Of a DNA stretch of 14,214 nt, positions 6,701 through 13,856 are shown piece after piece. Under the pieces are notes generated by a model that had not been told where the DNA came from, did not search any database, and worked only from the letters and a program-made list of their open reading frames with translations. Source of the stretch: Chthoniobacterales bacterium. Its GTDB lineage: Bacteria; Verrucomicrobiota; Verrucomicrobiia; Chthoniobacterales; UBA10450. Each line of letters begins with the position of its first letter. Position 1 is the stretch's first letter. The stretch is from positions 1-14,214 of the forward strand of contig JACCZQ010000115.1 in assembly GCA_013695905.1 (NCBI GenBank), given 5' to 3'. Position numbers and translations under genes: made by a program.

Positions 6701-7373
6701 TCAACCAGCCGCCGCCGGCATGCAACAGCCATTCCCAGCGATGCAAACTGGCGCCATGCCACAGCAGGGTGGAGCACCCGCACCGGGCGGAATGCAGACG
6801 GCGGTGCAGCTCACGTTCTCCTTCGAGATCGCGTCGCTGCAGCTCACGCCGACTTTCAAGATGGGTTCGCTGCAGCTGAAGCCCACTTCGAAGATCGTGA
6901 CGATGAGCCTCGCCCCTTCGCAGCAACCGCAGCCGGCGATGAATCTGCAAGTCACTTTCGAGATCGCAATGGTGCAACTGGCCGGCAATGCCATCGGCAT
7001 GATCCGCCTCACGCCTTCCCAGCAGCAGCGCCCGGGCATCGTCGGAACCCCGTCGTTCAACATCACCGGACTGCAGCTCGTCTCAGGCGCCGACGCCGCC
7101 CCGGTGCAGCTCACGCCCTCGCAACAGGGTCAGGCCTCGGTGCTCGTCACCGCTGGCTTCCAGATCGCGACGGTGGAGTTCTCGCCTTCGTTTGAGATCG
7201 CCTCGATCATCCTCAACTCCACTTCACGCAACGTGAACGTGCAACTCCCGGGCACCGGCCCGAGTGCTGTGGAAGGTGCGCCAGTGTTCGAGATGACGAG
7301 CGTGCAGCTCGGCGGCAATGGCGAGATCAGCGTGATGCAGCTGAACCCTCCTGGGACAGAGAAGCGCGCTTAA
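3792..7373 (+). CDS. Exported TPR protein with one membrane segment and a C-terminal beta-repeat domain, function unknown
   Basis: A 1193-residue protein that I cannot assign to a characterised family. In order: a signal peptide (1 to about 21, MNIRKIATIMVLVLCSFAAS; no proper lipobox at Cys15); two TPR-type helical domains (33-219 and 249-435) that align without gaps at a 216-residue offset; an Ala/Pro/Glu/Thr-rich linker; one membrane helix (588-607) followed by ELRRRFSK; a low-complexity Pro/Ala/Glu region with a Gly/Asn/His patch (677-704, NGHG repeats); and a C-terminal array of short beta-type repeats (about 1005-1187). Positive charges after the membrane helix suggest the TPR part is periplasmic and the rest cytoplasmic. 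The ATG at 3792 is chosen because the signal peptide begins there; the frame is open upstream to 3648 but that part looks non-coding. TPRs usually bind partner proteins, so a scaffold linking envelope and cytoplasm is plausible. No catalytic motif is visible. It is monocistronic, with its own terminator. Confidence 0.9.
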   Translation: MNIRKIATIMVLVLCSFAASGVSPSKTELEGMYNKAFGEFDANNYEQALKDLDAIDARQPDLAESQNLRGVIMMRQQEYDKAEAALRKALAADPKFWNARFNLAEVPFLQKQWPEARQRFQDLLSENASDLQGEATQLIQYKILLTHLMEGKENMVQSMIAQFELTPDMPAVHYANAAIALSKKEQNDAKEWLTRAEKAFSPQLNKLFAESLYTIGWLEKPAGQTRAALELSSAAERAEQTKAFARAKMEEAEQALQQRDFTAARKLVDEAEAADPNQTAIINLRGEILLEQKDYNAAEAEFQKAAQADPKFRDAQYNLAQVPFRKGEYAKARERFEALFSTTTGADKDRAAQLLKYKVYLTYLLEGQDARADKMREQFQFTGDTPALYYAQAAREFKDNNIAKANDWVNSARKIYPAALNSVFSDAFYDLGWLQSSAAEPAAPVVAEATPQPGDTAPAIEPTPIPAVTLAQNDRAPTAADPLSSLAAEPSTEVPGMEAITSGADETLGASSMIGAAASPSVETPVASTASPAAAQPVVARAPSTGEEAPAGAAASPATALAPATVRDWAEPSLGQRFEQLSGGSTMWVLVLVLAGILLLTGLYFMIPELRRRFSKSTATRTAAAPMGDAGDESEPVAGGAIEQLVGPTRLAGGPPQVSLQLRASEPALRRAVMPVGKGGGRSYGNGHGGEQSSGYTNGHGNGHSAAVAGAVSAPAPAFVQSETFDVPSEQAFAEGVGEPQGVIATAETAAPAPAFFAEPAPAAMSFAGAMATAQEPAVTEPIAIEEPIALEQPLGDDQPVSPEMDVPGTVERTFDMVEEEAAPATFEAPAFEAPVETDDLSPAAATEVTEPEPFTAPVEAVASPEPEEFIDEPIGQGQPIPYLAAATAGETPMTAEAPPEPQLASAIAAALAGVGALRHSVTRTTPAPEPVPAEPIAQQQPTQTDIMPQPTQSTPAPAIHGPQPGGVAPQPAAAGMQQPFPAMQTGAMPQQGGAPAPGGMQTAVQLTFSFEIASLQLTPTFKMGSLQLKPTSKIVTMSLAPSQQPQPAMNLQVTFEIAMVQLAGNAIGMIRLTPSQQQRPGIVGTPSFNITGLQLVSGADAAPVQLTPSQQGQASVLVTAGFQIATVEFSPSFEIASIILNSTSRNVNVQLPGTGPSAVEGAPVFEMTSVQLGGNGEISVMQLNPPGTEKRA
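3888..5096 (+). repeat. Internal tandem duplication of the TPR domain
   Basis: Residues 33-219 (3888-4448) and 249-435 (4536-5096) of the TPR protein align without any gap at a fixed offset of 216 residues (648 bp). Matching blocks include DPKFWNARFNLAEVPF with DPKFRDAQYNLAQVPF, QYKILLTHLMEG with KYKVYLTYLLEG, and YTIGWL with YDLGWL. Each unit ends with the same GWL motif. The protein copies have diverged considerably, so the duplication is old. Confidence 0.85.
6804..7352 (+). repeat. Array of short beta-type repeats (FxIxSxQLxPs) encoding the C-terminal domain
   Basis: About 180 residues consist of roughly 9-15-residue units of alternating hydrophobic pattern. Examples are FSFEIASLQLTPTF, FKMGSLQLKPTS, FEIAMVQLAGN, FNITGLQLVSG, FEIASIILNSTS and FEMTSVQLGGN. 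The recurrent core is F-x-I/M-x-S/x-hydrophobic-Q-L. Linkers such as APSQQ and TPSQQ recur. The pattern suggests stacked beta-hairpins or a solenoid rather than disorder, unlike the Pro/Ala-rich region just before it. Confidence 0.75.
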
Positions 7374-7400
7374 TCGAGTCGCGAAAAAAATTCCAAACAG

Positions 7401-7431
7401 CGGCCCGCGTTGCAAAGCGCGGGCCGTTTTT
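7401..7431 (+). terminator. Intrinsic terminator of the TPR gene
   Basis: A perfect 9-bp G+C-only stem, CGGCCCGCG (7401-7409) and CGCGGGCCG (7418-7426), with an 8-nt loop, is followed by TTTTTGTTTG, 27 bp after the TAA stop. On the other strand the stem is followed, ten bases later, by a run of seven T, so it may also stop transcription of the convergent M29 gene, though less efficiently. Confidence 0.9.
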
Positions 7432-7456
7432 GTTTGTCGCCCTGCCGGATTCATCA

Positions 7457-7480
7457 AGGGACGCCACGGCGGGCGTCCCT
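7457..7480. repeat. REP-like hairpin between convergent genes
   Basis: AGGGACGCC (7457-7465) and GGCGTCCCT (7472-7480) form a perfect 9-bp stem with a 6-nt loop. It has no T-tract and lies 49 bp from the M29 gene's stop codon. The right arm shares GCGTCCC with the left hairpin of the 432-526 element, so it may be a degenerate single REP. The rest of 7374-7529 shows nothing else that I can name. Confidence 0.5.
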
Positions 7481-7529
7481 CCAGCGTTGACCGGAGCCGT
7501 GACGGATCCCCGCAGCGTTGGCGCCAGCT

Positions 7530-8645
7530 TTACCTCTTTGCGAAGCTGCTTTGGTTTAGCGACCGCAGCTCTTTCGGAATGAAATCGCCGTCGCGCCGGA
7601 TCAACTTGCCGTCGAAGTAAACCTCGCCGCCGCCGTACTCCGGACGCTGGATATTTACCATGTCCCAGTGCACCTGGCTGCGGTTGCCGTTGTCTGCGTC
7701 TTCGTAAGCCTGGCCCGGTGTGAAATGGAAAGAGCCGGCGATCTTCTCGTCGAACAGGATGTCGCGCATGGGAGAGAGGATGTAGGGATTAAAGCCTAAC
7801 GAGAACTCGCCGATGTAGCGCGCGCCCGGATCGGAATCGAGAATCTTGTTCAGCTTCTCCGTCTGGTTGGCCGTGGCTTCGACGATCTTTCCGTCGCGGA
7901 ACGCCAGCCGCACGCCATCGAACCCGATGCCCTGATAGATGGTCGGAGCATTGAAGGTGACATGTCCCTGCACTGAATCTTTCACCGGGCAGCTAAAGAC
8001 CTCGCCGTCAGGGATGTTGTGGTCGCCACCGCAGATGATGGCCCCGATGCCTTTGATGCTGAAGCGGAGATCTGTGCCCGGTCCCTTGATCTCCACAAGG
8101 TCGGTTTTCTCCATCAGCGTCTGCAGCGCTTTCATCCCGGGCTGGAGCTTGCGATAATCGAGCGTGCAAACATCGAAGTAGAAATTCTCGAAGGCTTCCG
8201 TGCTCATGCTGGCGAGCTGCGCCATCGAAGGCGTGGGCCAGCGGAGCACCACCCACTTCGTTTTTTTGACGCGCTGGTCCTGCACCGGGCGCATTTTTCG
8301 GGCGACGGTTTTCATCTGGTCCGGCGGCACGTCGGAGAGTTCGGTGACGTTGTGGCTGCCGCGGAGGCCGATATAGGCGTCCATTTTTTTCATCCGCGCT
8401 AGTTCGTGAATGGCGGTGAGGTTCAGTTGTCGCTCGGCGGCGTTCAAGGCGAGCTCTCGTGTAATGCGGCCGCGATTGACCTGCGTGAACGGCAGCGCGC
8501 CGGCTTTCCGGGCGGCCCGGATGAGGGCGATGGTCATCTCATCCGGCACGTCGAACGACTCGATGAGGACGGTTTCGTTTCGCTTGAGGCGGGTGGAGTA
8601 TTCGACGAGGAGCTGGGCAAGTTTGTCGAAGCGGGGATCATGCAT
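7530..8645 (-). CDS. M29 family metallo-aminopeptidase
   Basis: Predicted to remove N-terminal residues from peptides in the cytosol, using two metal ions (Zn or Co); M29 includes AmpS, PepS and aminopeptidase T. The 371 residues form the usual two-part fold. The N-terminal part has [20 protein letters not shown] and [12 protein letters not shown]; the metal-binding part has [11 protein letters not shown] with Glu215, [13 protein letters not shown] with Glu280, [11 protein letters not shown] with His307, and QVHWDMV with His326 and Asp328. These match the Glu, Glu, His, His/Asp ligand pattern of M29, and all are present. There is no signal peptide. The ATG at 8645 gives the normal family N-terminus but has no Shine-Dalgarno site. 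It lies 54 bp downstream of rsmB on the same strand and is probably the last gene of that cluster. Family assignment is firm; substrate preference cannot be read from the sequence. Confidence 0.95.
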   Translation of the reverse strand: MHDPRFDKLAQLLVEYSTRLKRNETVLIESFDVPDEMTIALIRAARKAGALPFTQVNRGRITRELALNAAERQLNLTAIHELARMKKMDAYIGLRGSHNVTELSDVPPDQMKTVARKMRPVQDQRVKKTKWVVLRWPTPSMAQLASMSTEAFENFYFDVCTLDYRKLQPGMKALQTLMEKTDLVEIKGPGTDLRFSIKGIGAIICGGDHNIPDGEVFSCPVKDSVQGHVTFNAPTIYQGIGFDGVRLAFRDGKIVEATANQTEKLNKILDSDPGARYIGEFSLGFNPYILSPMRDILFDEKIAGSFHFTPGQAYEDADNGNRSQVHWDMVNIQRPEYGGGEVYFDGKLIRRDGDFIPKELRSLNQSSFAKR

Positions 8646-8699
8646 GGCGGGGTAATGATTCCACCGGTGGTGAGTAGTGCAACCGGGTTGGCCTGTGCG

Positions 8700-10013
8700 T
8701 CAGGCGTTCACGGCCCTTGGAAAATTCGAGCCGCCGGTCCGCGGAACAGAACGGACGAATGGCTGATCCTGCTCACCGGTGCGCTGGAGCCTGGCCGCGA
8801 AGGCGCCGTCAAGTGCGTCCCGAAAAGGAAGGACGGACTCTTGCTCCTGCAGGGCGAGGAACGGGAACTGTTGCTGGAGGCGTTCGACGACTTGCTCATT
8901 CTCTTCCGGCTCGATGCTGCAGGTACTGTAAACGAGCGTGCCTCCCGGTTTCAAATACGGAAGGACAGCGCCGACGATTGCGAGCTGCTCCTGCTGCATG
9001 CGCCGGAAATCCGTCGGCTGCAGCCGCCAACGAACATCAACGCGGCGTCGCATGACGCCGGTGTTCGTGCAGGGCGCATCCACCAGAATGCGATCGACCG
9101 TGCCAGGTTGGAGATCGGGGACGGGGGCGGTGGAGCGCCAGTCATGCTGCACCGTCTGCGCGTTGCTGACGTGGAGCCGCTCCAGGTTTTCCTGCAGCGT
9201 GCGAAGACGTGCTGGTTCGCGGTCGCACGCGATCAGCTGTCCCTGGTTTTGCATCATCGCGGCGAGGAATGATGTCTTGCCACCCGGCGCGGCGCAGGCG
9301 TCGAGCACGGTTTCGCCGGGTTGAGGATCGAGGAGCCGGCAGGCGAGGGCGGTGCTTGGGTCCTGGATGTAGCAGGCCCCGGCGGCGAGGTCTGCGGCGG
9401 GCACACTCGCGAGGCGGAGGAACTCCGGTGCGTGCTCCACCGGCTCCGCGTCGGGATGTTTTTCACGGAACTGTTCTGCGGTGGTCGTGAGGCTATGGAC
9501 GCGAGCGTAAATCTGCGCCGGCTGGTTATTCCAATCGCAGAGGCGTTCCGTCGCTTCTTCGCCGAAGGCCGCTCTCCAGCGCTCGAGCAGGAACTGCGGG
9601 TGCGATCGGCGCACGGCGAGGCTTTCTGCGTCGGCCACCTGTTGCAGCTCATCGGCGCGGCGGGTGGCGTTCCGCAGCACCGCATTGATCAGAGAACGGC
9701 TGCGGCGATGAGCCAGCTCGACCGTCTCGAAGACGGCGGCGTGCGACGGCGTGCGGAGGAGGAAGAGCTGGTAAAGGCCGAGGCGCAGCACGTCGCGAGA
9801 CTCGCGATCGAGCGAGCCGGAACGGAGCTGCGCAATCCAGAAATCGAGGAGGGTGAGGTTTCGCAGCACGCCGTAGAACAGCTCCGTGGCGAAGCCGCGA
9901 TCGGCCGCGCTCAACGTGCTGCGATTCAGCTGTTGCTGGAGGATCGCGTCGGCAAAGGCCCGGCCGCTGCGCCAGCTGTGCAGAGCTGCCAGGGCGGTGG
10001 CGCGGGCCGTCAT
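8700..10013 (-). CDS. rsmB: 16S rRNA (cytosine-967-C5) methyltransferase RsmB/Sun
   Basis: Methylates C5 of cytosine 967 (E. coli numbering) in 16S rRNA with S-adenosylmethionine. The 437 residues compare with 429 in E. coli. Residues 1 to about 130 form the NusB-like RNA-binding domain (RATALAALHSW, FATELFYGVLRN, SLINAVLRN). The methyltransferase domain follows, with SAM motif DACAAPGGKT (238-247), VDAPCTNTG with Cys315 (the release cysteine of motif IV), and YSTCSIEPEENE with Cys365 (the nucleophile of motif VI). The usual DAPCSGTG reads DAPCTNTG here, a mild variation. The start at 10013 is chosen because MTARATALAAL is the family N-terminus; the frame stays open to 10199, but that extension would run through a REP-like hairpin and the ugd stop. 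It is 32 bp downstream of ugd with the hairpin between them. Confidence 0.96.
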   Translation of the reverse strand: MTARATALAALHSWRSGRAFADAILQQQLNRSTLSAADRGFATELFYGVLRNLTLLDFWIAQLRSGSLDRESRDVLRLGLYQLFLLRTPSHAAVFETVELAHRRSRSLINAVLRNATRRADELQQVADAESLAVRRSHPQFLLERWRAAFGEEATERLCDWNNQPAQIYARVHSLTTTAEQFREKHPDAEPVEHAPEFLRLASVPAADLAAGACYIQDPSTALACRLLDPQPGETVLDACAAPGGKTSFLAAMMQNQGQLIACDREPARLRTLQENLERLHVSNAQTVQHDWRSTAPVPDLQPGTVDRILVDAPCTNTGVMRRRVDVRWRLQPTDFRRMQQEQLAIVGAVLPYLKPGGTLVYSTCSIEPEENEQVVERLQQQFPFLALQEQESVLPFRDALDGAFAARLQRTGEQDQPFVRSVPRTGGSNFPRAVNA

Positions 10014-10016
10014 ATG

Positions 10017-10043
10017 ACAGGCGACAGGAGGGTCGCCTCTCCG
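10017..10043. repeat. Solo REP-like element between ugd and rsmB
   Basis: These 27 bp match 3135-3161 at 26 of 27 positions and in the same orientation; the only difference is T to G at 10031. The hairpin GGCGAC-aggag-GTCGCC is followed by TCTCCG. It fills nearly all of the 32-bp gap between the ugd stop and the rsmB start, so it lies in the presumed leader of rsmB within a polycistronic mRNA and could attenuate transcription or affect translation. Confidence 0.7.
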
Positions 10044-10045
10044 CT

Positions 10046-11356
10046 TTAGCAGTTCACCGGGTGGCGGCCGATGGAGTGATAACGGAAGCCGAGTGTCTCC
10101 ATGGTTTGGGGATCGAAAAGGTTGCGACCGTCGAAGATGATCGGCGTGGTCATCTTCTCTTTCACGGCGGCGAGATCGACGTTGGCAAACTCGCTCCACT
10201 CGGTGGCGAGCACCAGCGCCTCAGCGCCTGCGACGGCTTCAAGCGGAGAATTGCAGAAGGTGGCGCCGGCGATCTCGCTGACCTCGCGCGCTTTCTCCAT
10301 CCCTTTCGGGTCATAGACGCTGACGTGCGCCCCTTCGCGCAGCATGTCGGCGACCAGGTCGATCGCGACGGAGGAGCGGATGTCATCGGTATCCGGTTTA
10401 AAGGTGAGACCCCAGACCGCGATCTTCTTCTCGCGCAGGACCCAGAGCGCTTCGCGAATGGCGCTGAGGAAACGATCCTTCTGCCCCGCGTTGATGCGCT
10501 GCACCTCTTTCAGGAGGTCGAAGGGGACGCCGAGTTGCTCGCTGATCTTGATGAAGGCGGCGATGTCTTTCGGGAAACAGGAGCCGCCGTAGCCGATCCC
10601 TGCATTCAGGAAATTGCGTCCGATCCGGCGATCCATGCCGATGCCGTCGGCGACCTTCTCCACATCCGCGCCGCTGGCTTCGCAGATGGCGGAGACGGCG
10701 TTGATGTAGGAAATCTTGAGCGCGAGAAATGAGTTGGCGGCGTGCTTGATAAGCTCGGCGCTGTAGATGTCGGTCACGAGAATCGGCGCCATGAAGGGCT
10801 CGTAGATTTTCTTCATCAGATCGATCGCGCGTTCGCTCTGCGCGCCGATCACGATGCGATCCGGCTTCATCAGATCCGCCACGGCGCAGCCTTCGCGGAG
10901 GAACTCGGGATTGCTCACGACGTCGAAATCGGCGCCGTGTTTGTTGTAGCGCTTGATGGATTCCGCCACCTTCGCGCCGGTTTTGACGGGGACGGTGCTT
11001 TTGTCAACGATGACGCGGTAATCGTGGAGGACGCCGGCGATTTCGCGCGCGACTTTCTCGATGAAGCTGAGGTCGACATGACCGTCCGCGGCTTGCGGGG
11101 TGGGGACGGCGATGAAGACCACCTGTGAGTTTTCGACGCCGTCCTGGATGCTGCCGGTGAACCGCAGGCGCTTGGCCGCGACGTTGCGGTGGATGACTTC
11201 CTCCAGCCCCGGCTCGTAGATGGGCACCTTCCCGGCGCGGAGTGCCTCGATTTTGCGCGGGTCGTTGTCAACGCAGATAACGTTATGGCCCACGTCCGCG
11301 AAGCACGCGCCGGTGACGAGGCCGACATAGCCGGAGCCAATGATTGATAGATCCAT
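10046..11356 (-). CDS. ugd: UDP-glucose 6-dehydrogenase
   Basis: Oxidises UDP-glucose twice with NAD+ to UDP-glucuronate, a precursor of surface polysaccharide and lipopolysaccharide sugars. The 436 residues are full-length. The N-terminal Rossmann motif is IIGSGYVGLVTGACFA (GxGxxG at 7-12), followed by VDNDPRKIEALRAGKVPIYEPGL. Next come KSTVPVKTG, NPEFLREG with Glu151, ELIKHAANSFLALKIS with Lys204 and Asn208, and GYGGSCFPKD with catalytic Cys260 and Asp264. The UDP-binding C-terminal domain has WGLTFKPDTDDIRSS and DGRNLFDP. The related GDP-mannose dehydrogenase is possible in principle, but the overall sequence follows UDP-glucose enzymes of the TuaD/Ugd type. It is 81 bp downstream of lptD on the same strand, which suggests a cell-surface cluster. 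No Shine-Dalgarno site is seen before the ATG. Confidence 0.95.
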   Translation of the reverse strand: MDLSIIGSGYVGLVTGACFADVGHNVICVDNDPRKIEALRAGKVPIYEPGLEEVIHRNVAAKRLRFTGSIQDGVENSQVVFIAVPTPQAADGHVDLSFIEKVAREIAGVLHDYRVIVDKSTVPVKTGAKVAESIKRYNKHGADFDVVSNPEFLREGCAVADLMKPDRIVIGAQSERAIDLMKKIYEPFMAPILVTDIYSAELIKHAANSFLALKISYINAVSAICEASGADVEKVADGIGMDRRIGRNFLNAGIGYGGSCFPKDIAAFIKISEQLGVPFDLLKEVQRINAGQKDRFLSAIREALWVLREKKIAVWGLTFKPDTDDIRSSVAIDLVADMLREGAHVSVYDPKGMEKAREVSEIAGATFCNSPLEAVAGAEALVLATEWSEFANVDLAAVKEKMTTPIIFDGRNLFDPQTMETLGFRYHSIGRHPVNC

Positions 11357-11437
11357 GATAGAGAAGCGGCGACTTAGCCGCAGGGGCTGAACGAACGGTT
11401 AAAGCAGGGAAATTGCAAGGCGATCCCCGACCGCGGC

Positions 11438-13711
11438 TCAGGGGAGGACCGCGACGCCCTGCTGGCGTTCGCCACCAGCCGCGCCGGGATCGAAATTGAG
11501 ATCGAATCCGACCTTGGGCAGCGCTTTCAAGGTGAAGGATAGCAGCACGCCGTATTCTTTCACGCCGCCATTGTTCCGGATGACGGTGCCGAGCGATGCG
11601 ACCCAGCTGGTGAGATCGCGATAGACCGAGTAGCGCTGTTCCTCGACAAAGCCGGTGCGCGCTTCGTAGCGCAGATAGGCACCGGCTCCCCAGTGATCGT
11701 TGATCCGATAGTAGCCGCTCAGGAAGTAGAGGCTGCTGTCGGGAAAGAACGGGTTCTCATCCAGGAACCGGTGGCCGAAGTTCAGCTGGAGATTGGCGGT
11801 GGGTTTGAACCCGATGTCGGTGTTCACCTCGGTGAAACCGTCGGCGAGCAGCGGCAGCTGAGTGTAAACGCCGAGCGACACCCACGGGACGGGGTTGAAG
11901 CGGACCCGATTGTGGATGTTCGAGAAGCTGGTGCGGTCGTACGGGTTGTCGAAGTTGACATCGAAATATGTCTCCAGCTCCATCCAGTTGATCGTGGTGT
12001 CGTCCCGGCGGGTCTGCAGACGATTACGGAGTCCGAGGCGGGCGATGGTCCAGTTGGCAATCGTATCGACGGAGGTGAACTGCGGGAAATCGATCGGCCG
12101 CAGCTGTGTGGAAGGCTGGTAGCGATCGAACTGTAGAATCTCGGCCGGGCTGATGTTGTTGCCGGTGACGTAGGAGAAATTCGTGAACGGCTGCGCGATG
12201 TGCCGTAGTCCATCGAGACCGAGCGCGCGGCTCTGCGCCTGCTCCCAGGTGCGGGAGACCTTGAAGGAGGCCTCGACACCGGCATTCACCACCGTGCGGA
12301 AGCGATCGCCACCACGCCGCCACGGCTCGAGCTGGTTCGGCGGCGGGATCAGGAAATCGGGGATGAGCGGATTACTGCTGGGGGTGAAGATGGTCGTCTG
12401 AAGATCGCGCGTTTCGCTGTAGTAGGTGCCGCGCACGCCGACCCGCGGCACGACCGAGAGCCAGCCGAAGTAGGTCTGCGGGTAGAGGAATTGATGGAAC
12501 GTGTCGAGCCGGAGCGCTTCGTAATCCTGGTTGAAGGAGCCGCTGGGAAAACTGCGACGGAGGTTCGAGAGGCTGGCTTCGCCTTCGTAGAAGATGCCGG
12601 TGTTGAAGATCGGCTGACGAGTGATATCGAGCGCGATCTCCGGCAGTCGCTCCGTGACTTCGTGGAAGGTATTTACCTGGAAGCGCGTGAACGCGGTGAG
12701 GGTGTAGCGCGGGTTGGTTTGCGTGAGCGCGACGAAATTGTCCGGCACGGGATCGACTCGAAACTCGCCCTGAAAGAAGTCCTGCAGCATGAACGCGTCG
12801 CTCAGCTTCGAGATCCGGGCGGTGCCCTGCAGAGCGCGCGTGAAGTTGGTGCGGTTCTCGACCGAGAGCCGATAGCGGCGATCGGGGAAATCGCTGCGCG
12901 GGAGAGAGGTGCGATTGATGGTGGGATTTTCGTCCTGCACCAGGTAGGTGCGGATCTTGGCGTAGCTGGTGTTGTTTTTCCCGTAAACGATCTCCGGCTG
13001 GAAGCCGATGGCTGGTCCGCGCCGTGCGCGGTAATCCAGCCGCACGGTGCCGGTGATGTTTTTCGCGATCGGAAAGGTGACGCGGCCCAGCACCGAGGGC
13101 CCCCAGATGGTCATGTAGGCGGGCGAGAGGACGAAGCTGAACGAATCGTCGAGCGATTGATAAAGGTAGGGCCAATAGAAGATGGGCACTTTGCCGACGT
13201 AGAACGTGGCGTTCTTCATGATCACGCGATCGTTCTCGTAGATGCGGACGGTGGTGGCGCGCACCTGGAAATCGGGCGTGGCCGAGTCGTGCGTCGTGAA
13301 GCTGCCTTTCTGCACGAGCTTCGCGTTTTCCGAGAGTGAGGTGACGCTTTCGCCGCCGATCAGGAACGGATAATCGGTGGTGCGAAGGATCTCTGCGTTG
13401 ATCGCCTTCGTCTCAGTATTGTAGGTGCCGCGGTCGCCGACAAAAAACTCCGTGCCGCGGTAGATGCGGACGTTTCCCTCGACGCGGACGATGTTCGTGC
13501 TGGTGTCGTAGGTGGCGTAATCCGAGTAGATGTCGGTGTCGCCAATGTGAATGGCGACGTTCCCGCGGGCGGTGGCGACGCCGCCATCGTACTGGGTGCC
13601 GCCGCTGGCGGTGATCTCAATGGGCTGACCGCGGAGGGAGGCGTTCTCCGCCACCTGCGCGTGCATCGCCCCGGAAACGAGGACAAAAATCAGAATTATA
13701 AGCCTGCGCAT
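11438..13711 (-). CDS. lptD: LPS-assembly outer membrane protein LptD (OstA), cysteine-free
   Basis: Outer-membrane beta-barrel that, with LptE, inserts lipopolysaccharide into the outer leaflet. The 757 residues are close to the 784 of E. coli. A signal peptide (MRRLIILIFVLVSGAMHA, cleavage after Ala18) is followed by an OstA/LptA-like beta-jellyroll domain (about 30-115, repeated patterns such as ATARGNVAIHIGDTDIYSDYA). Then comes the junction SFTTHDSATPDFQVRA and VPIFYWPYLY (175-184), the typical LptD entry to the barrel, and a barrel rich in aromatic strands to the C-terminus. The start at 13711 is preferred because an upstream GTG (13819) would put 36 odd residues before the signal peptide. 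No cysteine occurs in the whole protein, and the E. coli TSC motif reads TTH (His141). It is first gene of the leftward cluster and divergent from a membrane-protein gene. Confidence 0.93.
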   Translation of the reverse strand: MRRLIILIFVLVSGAMHAQVAENASLRGQPIEITASGGTQYDGGVATARGNVAIHIGDTDIYSDYATYDTSTNIVRVEGNVRIYRGTEFFVGDRGTYNTETKAINAEILRTTDYPFLIGGESVTSLSENAKLVQKGSFTTHDSATPDFQVRATTVRIYENDRVIMKNATFYVGKVPIFYWPYLYQSLDDSFSFVLSPAYMTIWGPSVLGRVTFPIAKNITGTVRLDYRARRGPAIGFQPEIVYGKNNTSYAKIRTYLVQDENPTINRTSLPRSDFPDRRYRLSVENRTNFTRALQGTARISKLSDAFMLQDFFQGEFRVDPVPDNFVALTQTNPRYTLTAFTRFQVNTFHEVTERLPEIALDITRQPIFNTGIFYEGEASLSNLRRSFPSGSFNQDYEALRLDTFHQFLYPQTYFGWLSVVPRVGVRGTYYSETRDLQTTIFTPSSNPLIPDFLIPPPNQLEPWRRGGDRFRTVVNAGVEASFKVSRTWEQAQSRALGLDGLRHIAQPFTNFSYVTGNNISPAEILQFDRYQPSTQLRPIDFPQFTSVDTIANWTIARLGLRNRLQTRRDDTTINWMELETYFDVNFDNPYDRTSFSNIHNRVRFNPVPWVSLGVYTQLPLLADGFTEVNTDIGFKPTANLQLNFGHRFLDENPFFPDSSLYFLSGYYRINDHWGAGAYLRYEARTGFVEEQRYSVYRDLTSWVASLGTVIRNNGGVKEYGVLLSFTLKALPKVGFDLNFDPGAAGGERQQGVAVLP

Positions 13712-13820
13712 CGGGGATGCCGAAGGTAGCCAGCGGCTCTCCTGTTGCAAAGGCAAAAGGGGCGCGGGAGGGCTTGCTCGCACACGGAGCGGGTCGCAGA
13801 GCCGCAGCGACAGCTTCACC

Positions 13821-13849
13821 TTGCCGGTTCCCGTGCTTTCCTGGATAAC
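13821..13849 (+). promoter_or_regulatory. Weak possible promoter for the right-edge gene
   Basis: TTGCCG (13821-13826, 4 of 6) lies 17 bp from GATAAC (13844-13849, 4 of 6). It points rightward in the lptD/membrane-protein divergent region. By-eye match only; I saw no convincing promoter for lptD on the other strand. Confidence 0.2.
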
Positions 13850-13856
13850 TTCCGGG

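Noticed and set aside
8406..10049. Long + strand open frames opposite rsmB and the start of the M29 gene
   Set aside because: The minus-strand genes carry complete catalytic motifs. The opposite frames have no recognisable domain and an Arg/Ala/Gly bias.
10014..10199. N-terminal extension of rsmB by 62 residues
   Set aside because: It would overlap the end of ugd and translate the REP-like hairpin. The family N-terminus begins at the ATG at 10013.
11366..11381. Hairpin GCGGC-gactta-GCCGC upstream of ugd as another REP
   Set aside because: Only a 5-bp stem and no second copy in the window. Suggestive but too short to claim.
12372..13339. Open frames on both strands inside lptD
   Set aside because: Shadows of the LptD reading frame, rich in Arg/His/Pro or Gly/Glu with no domain pattern.
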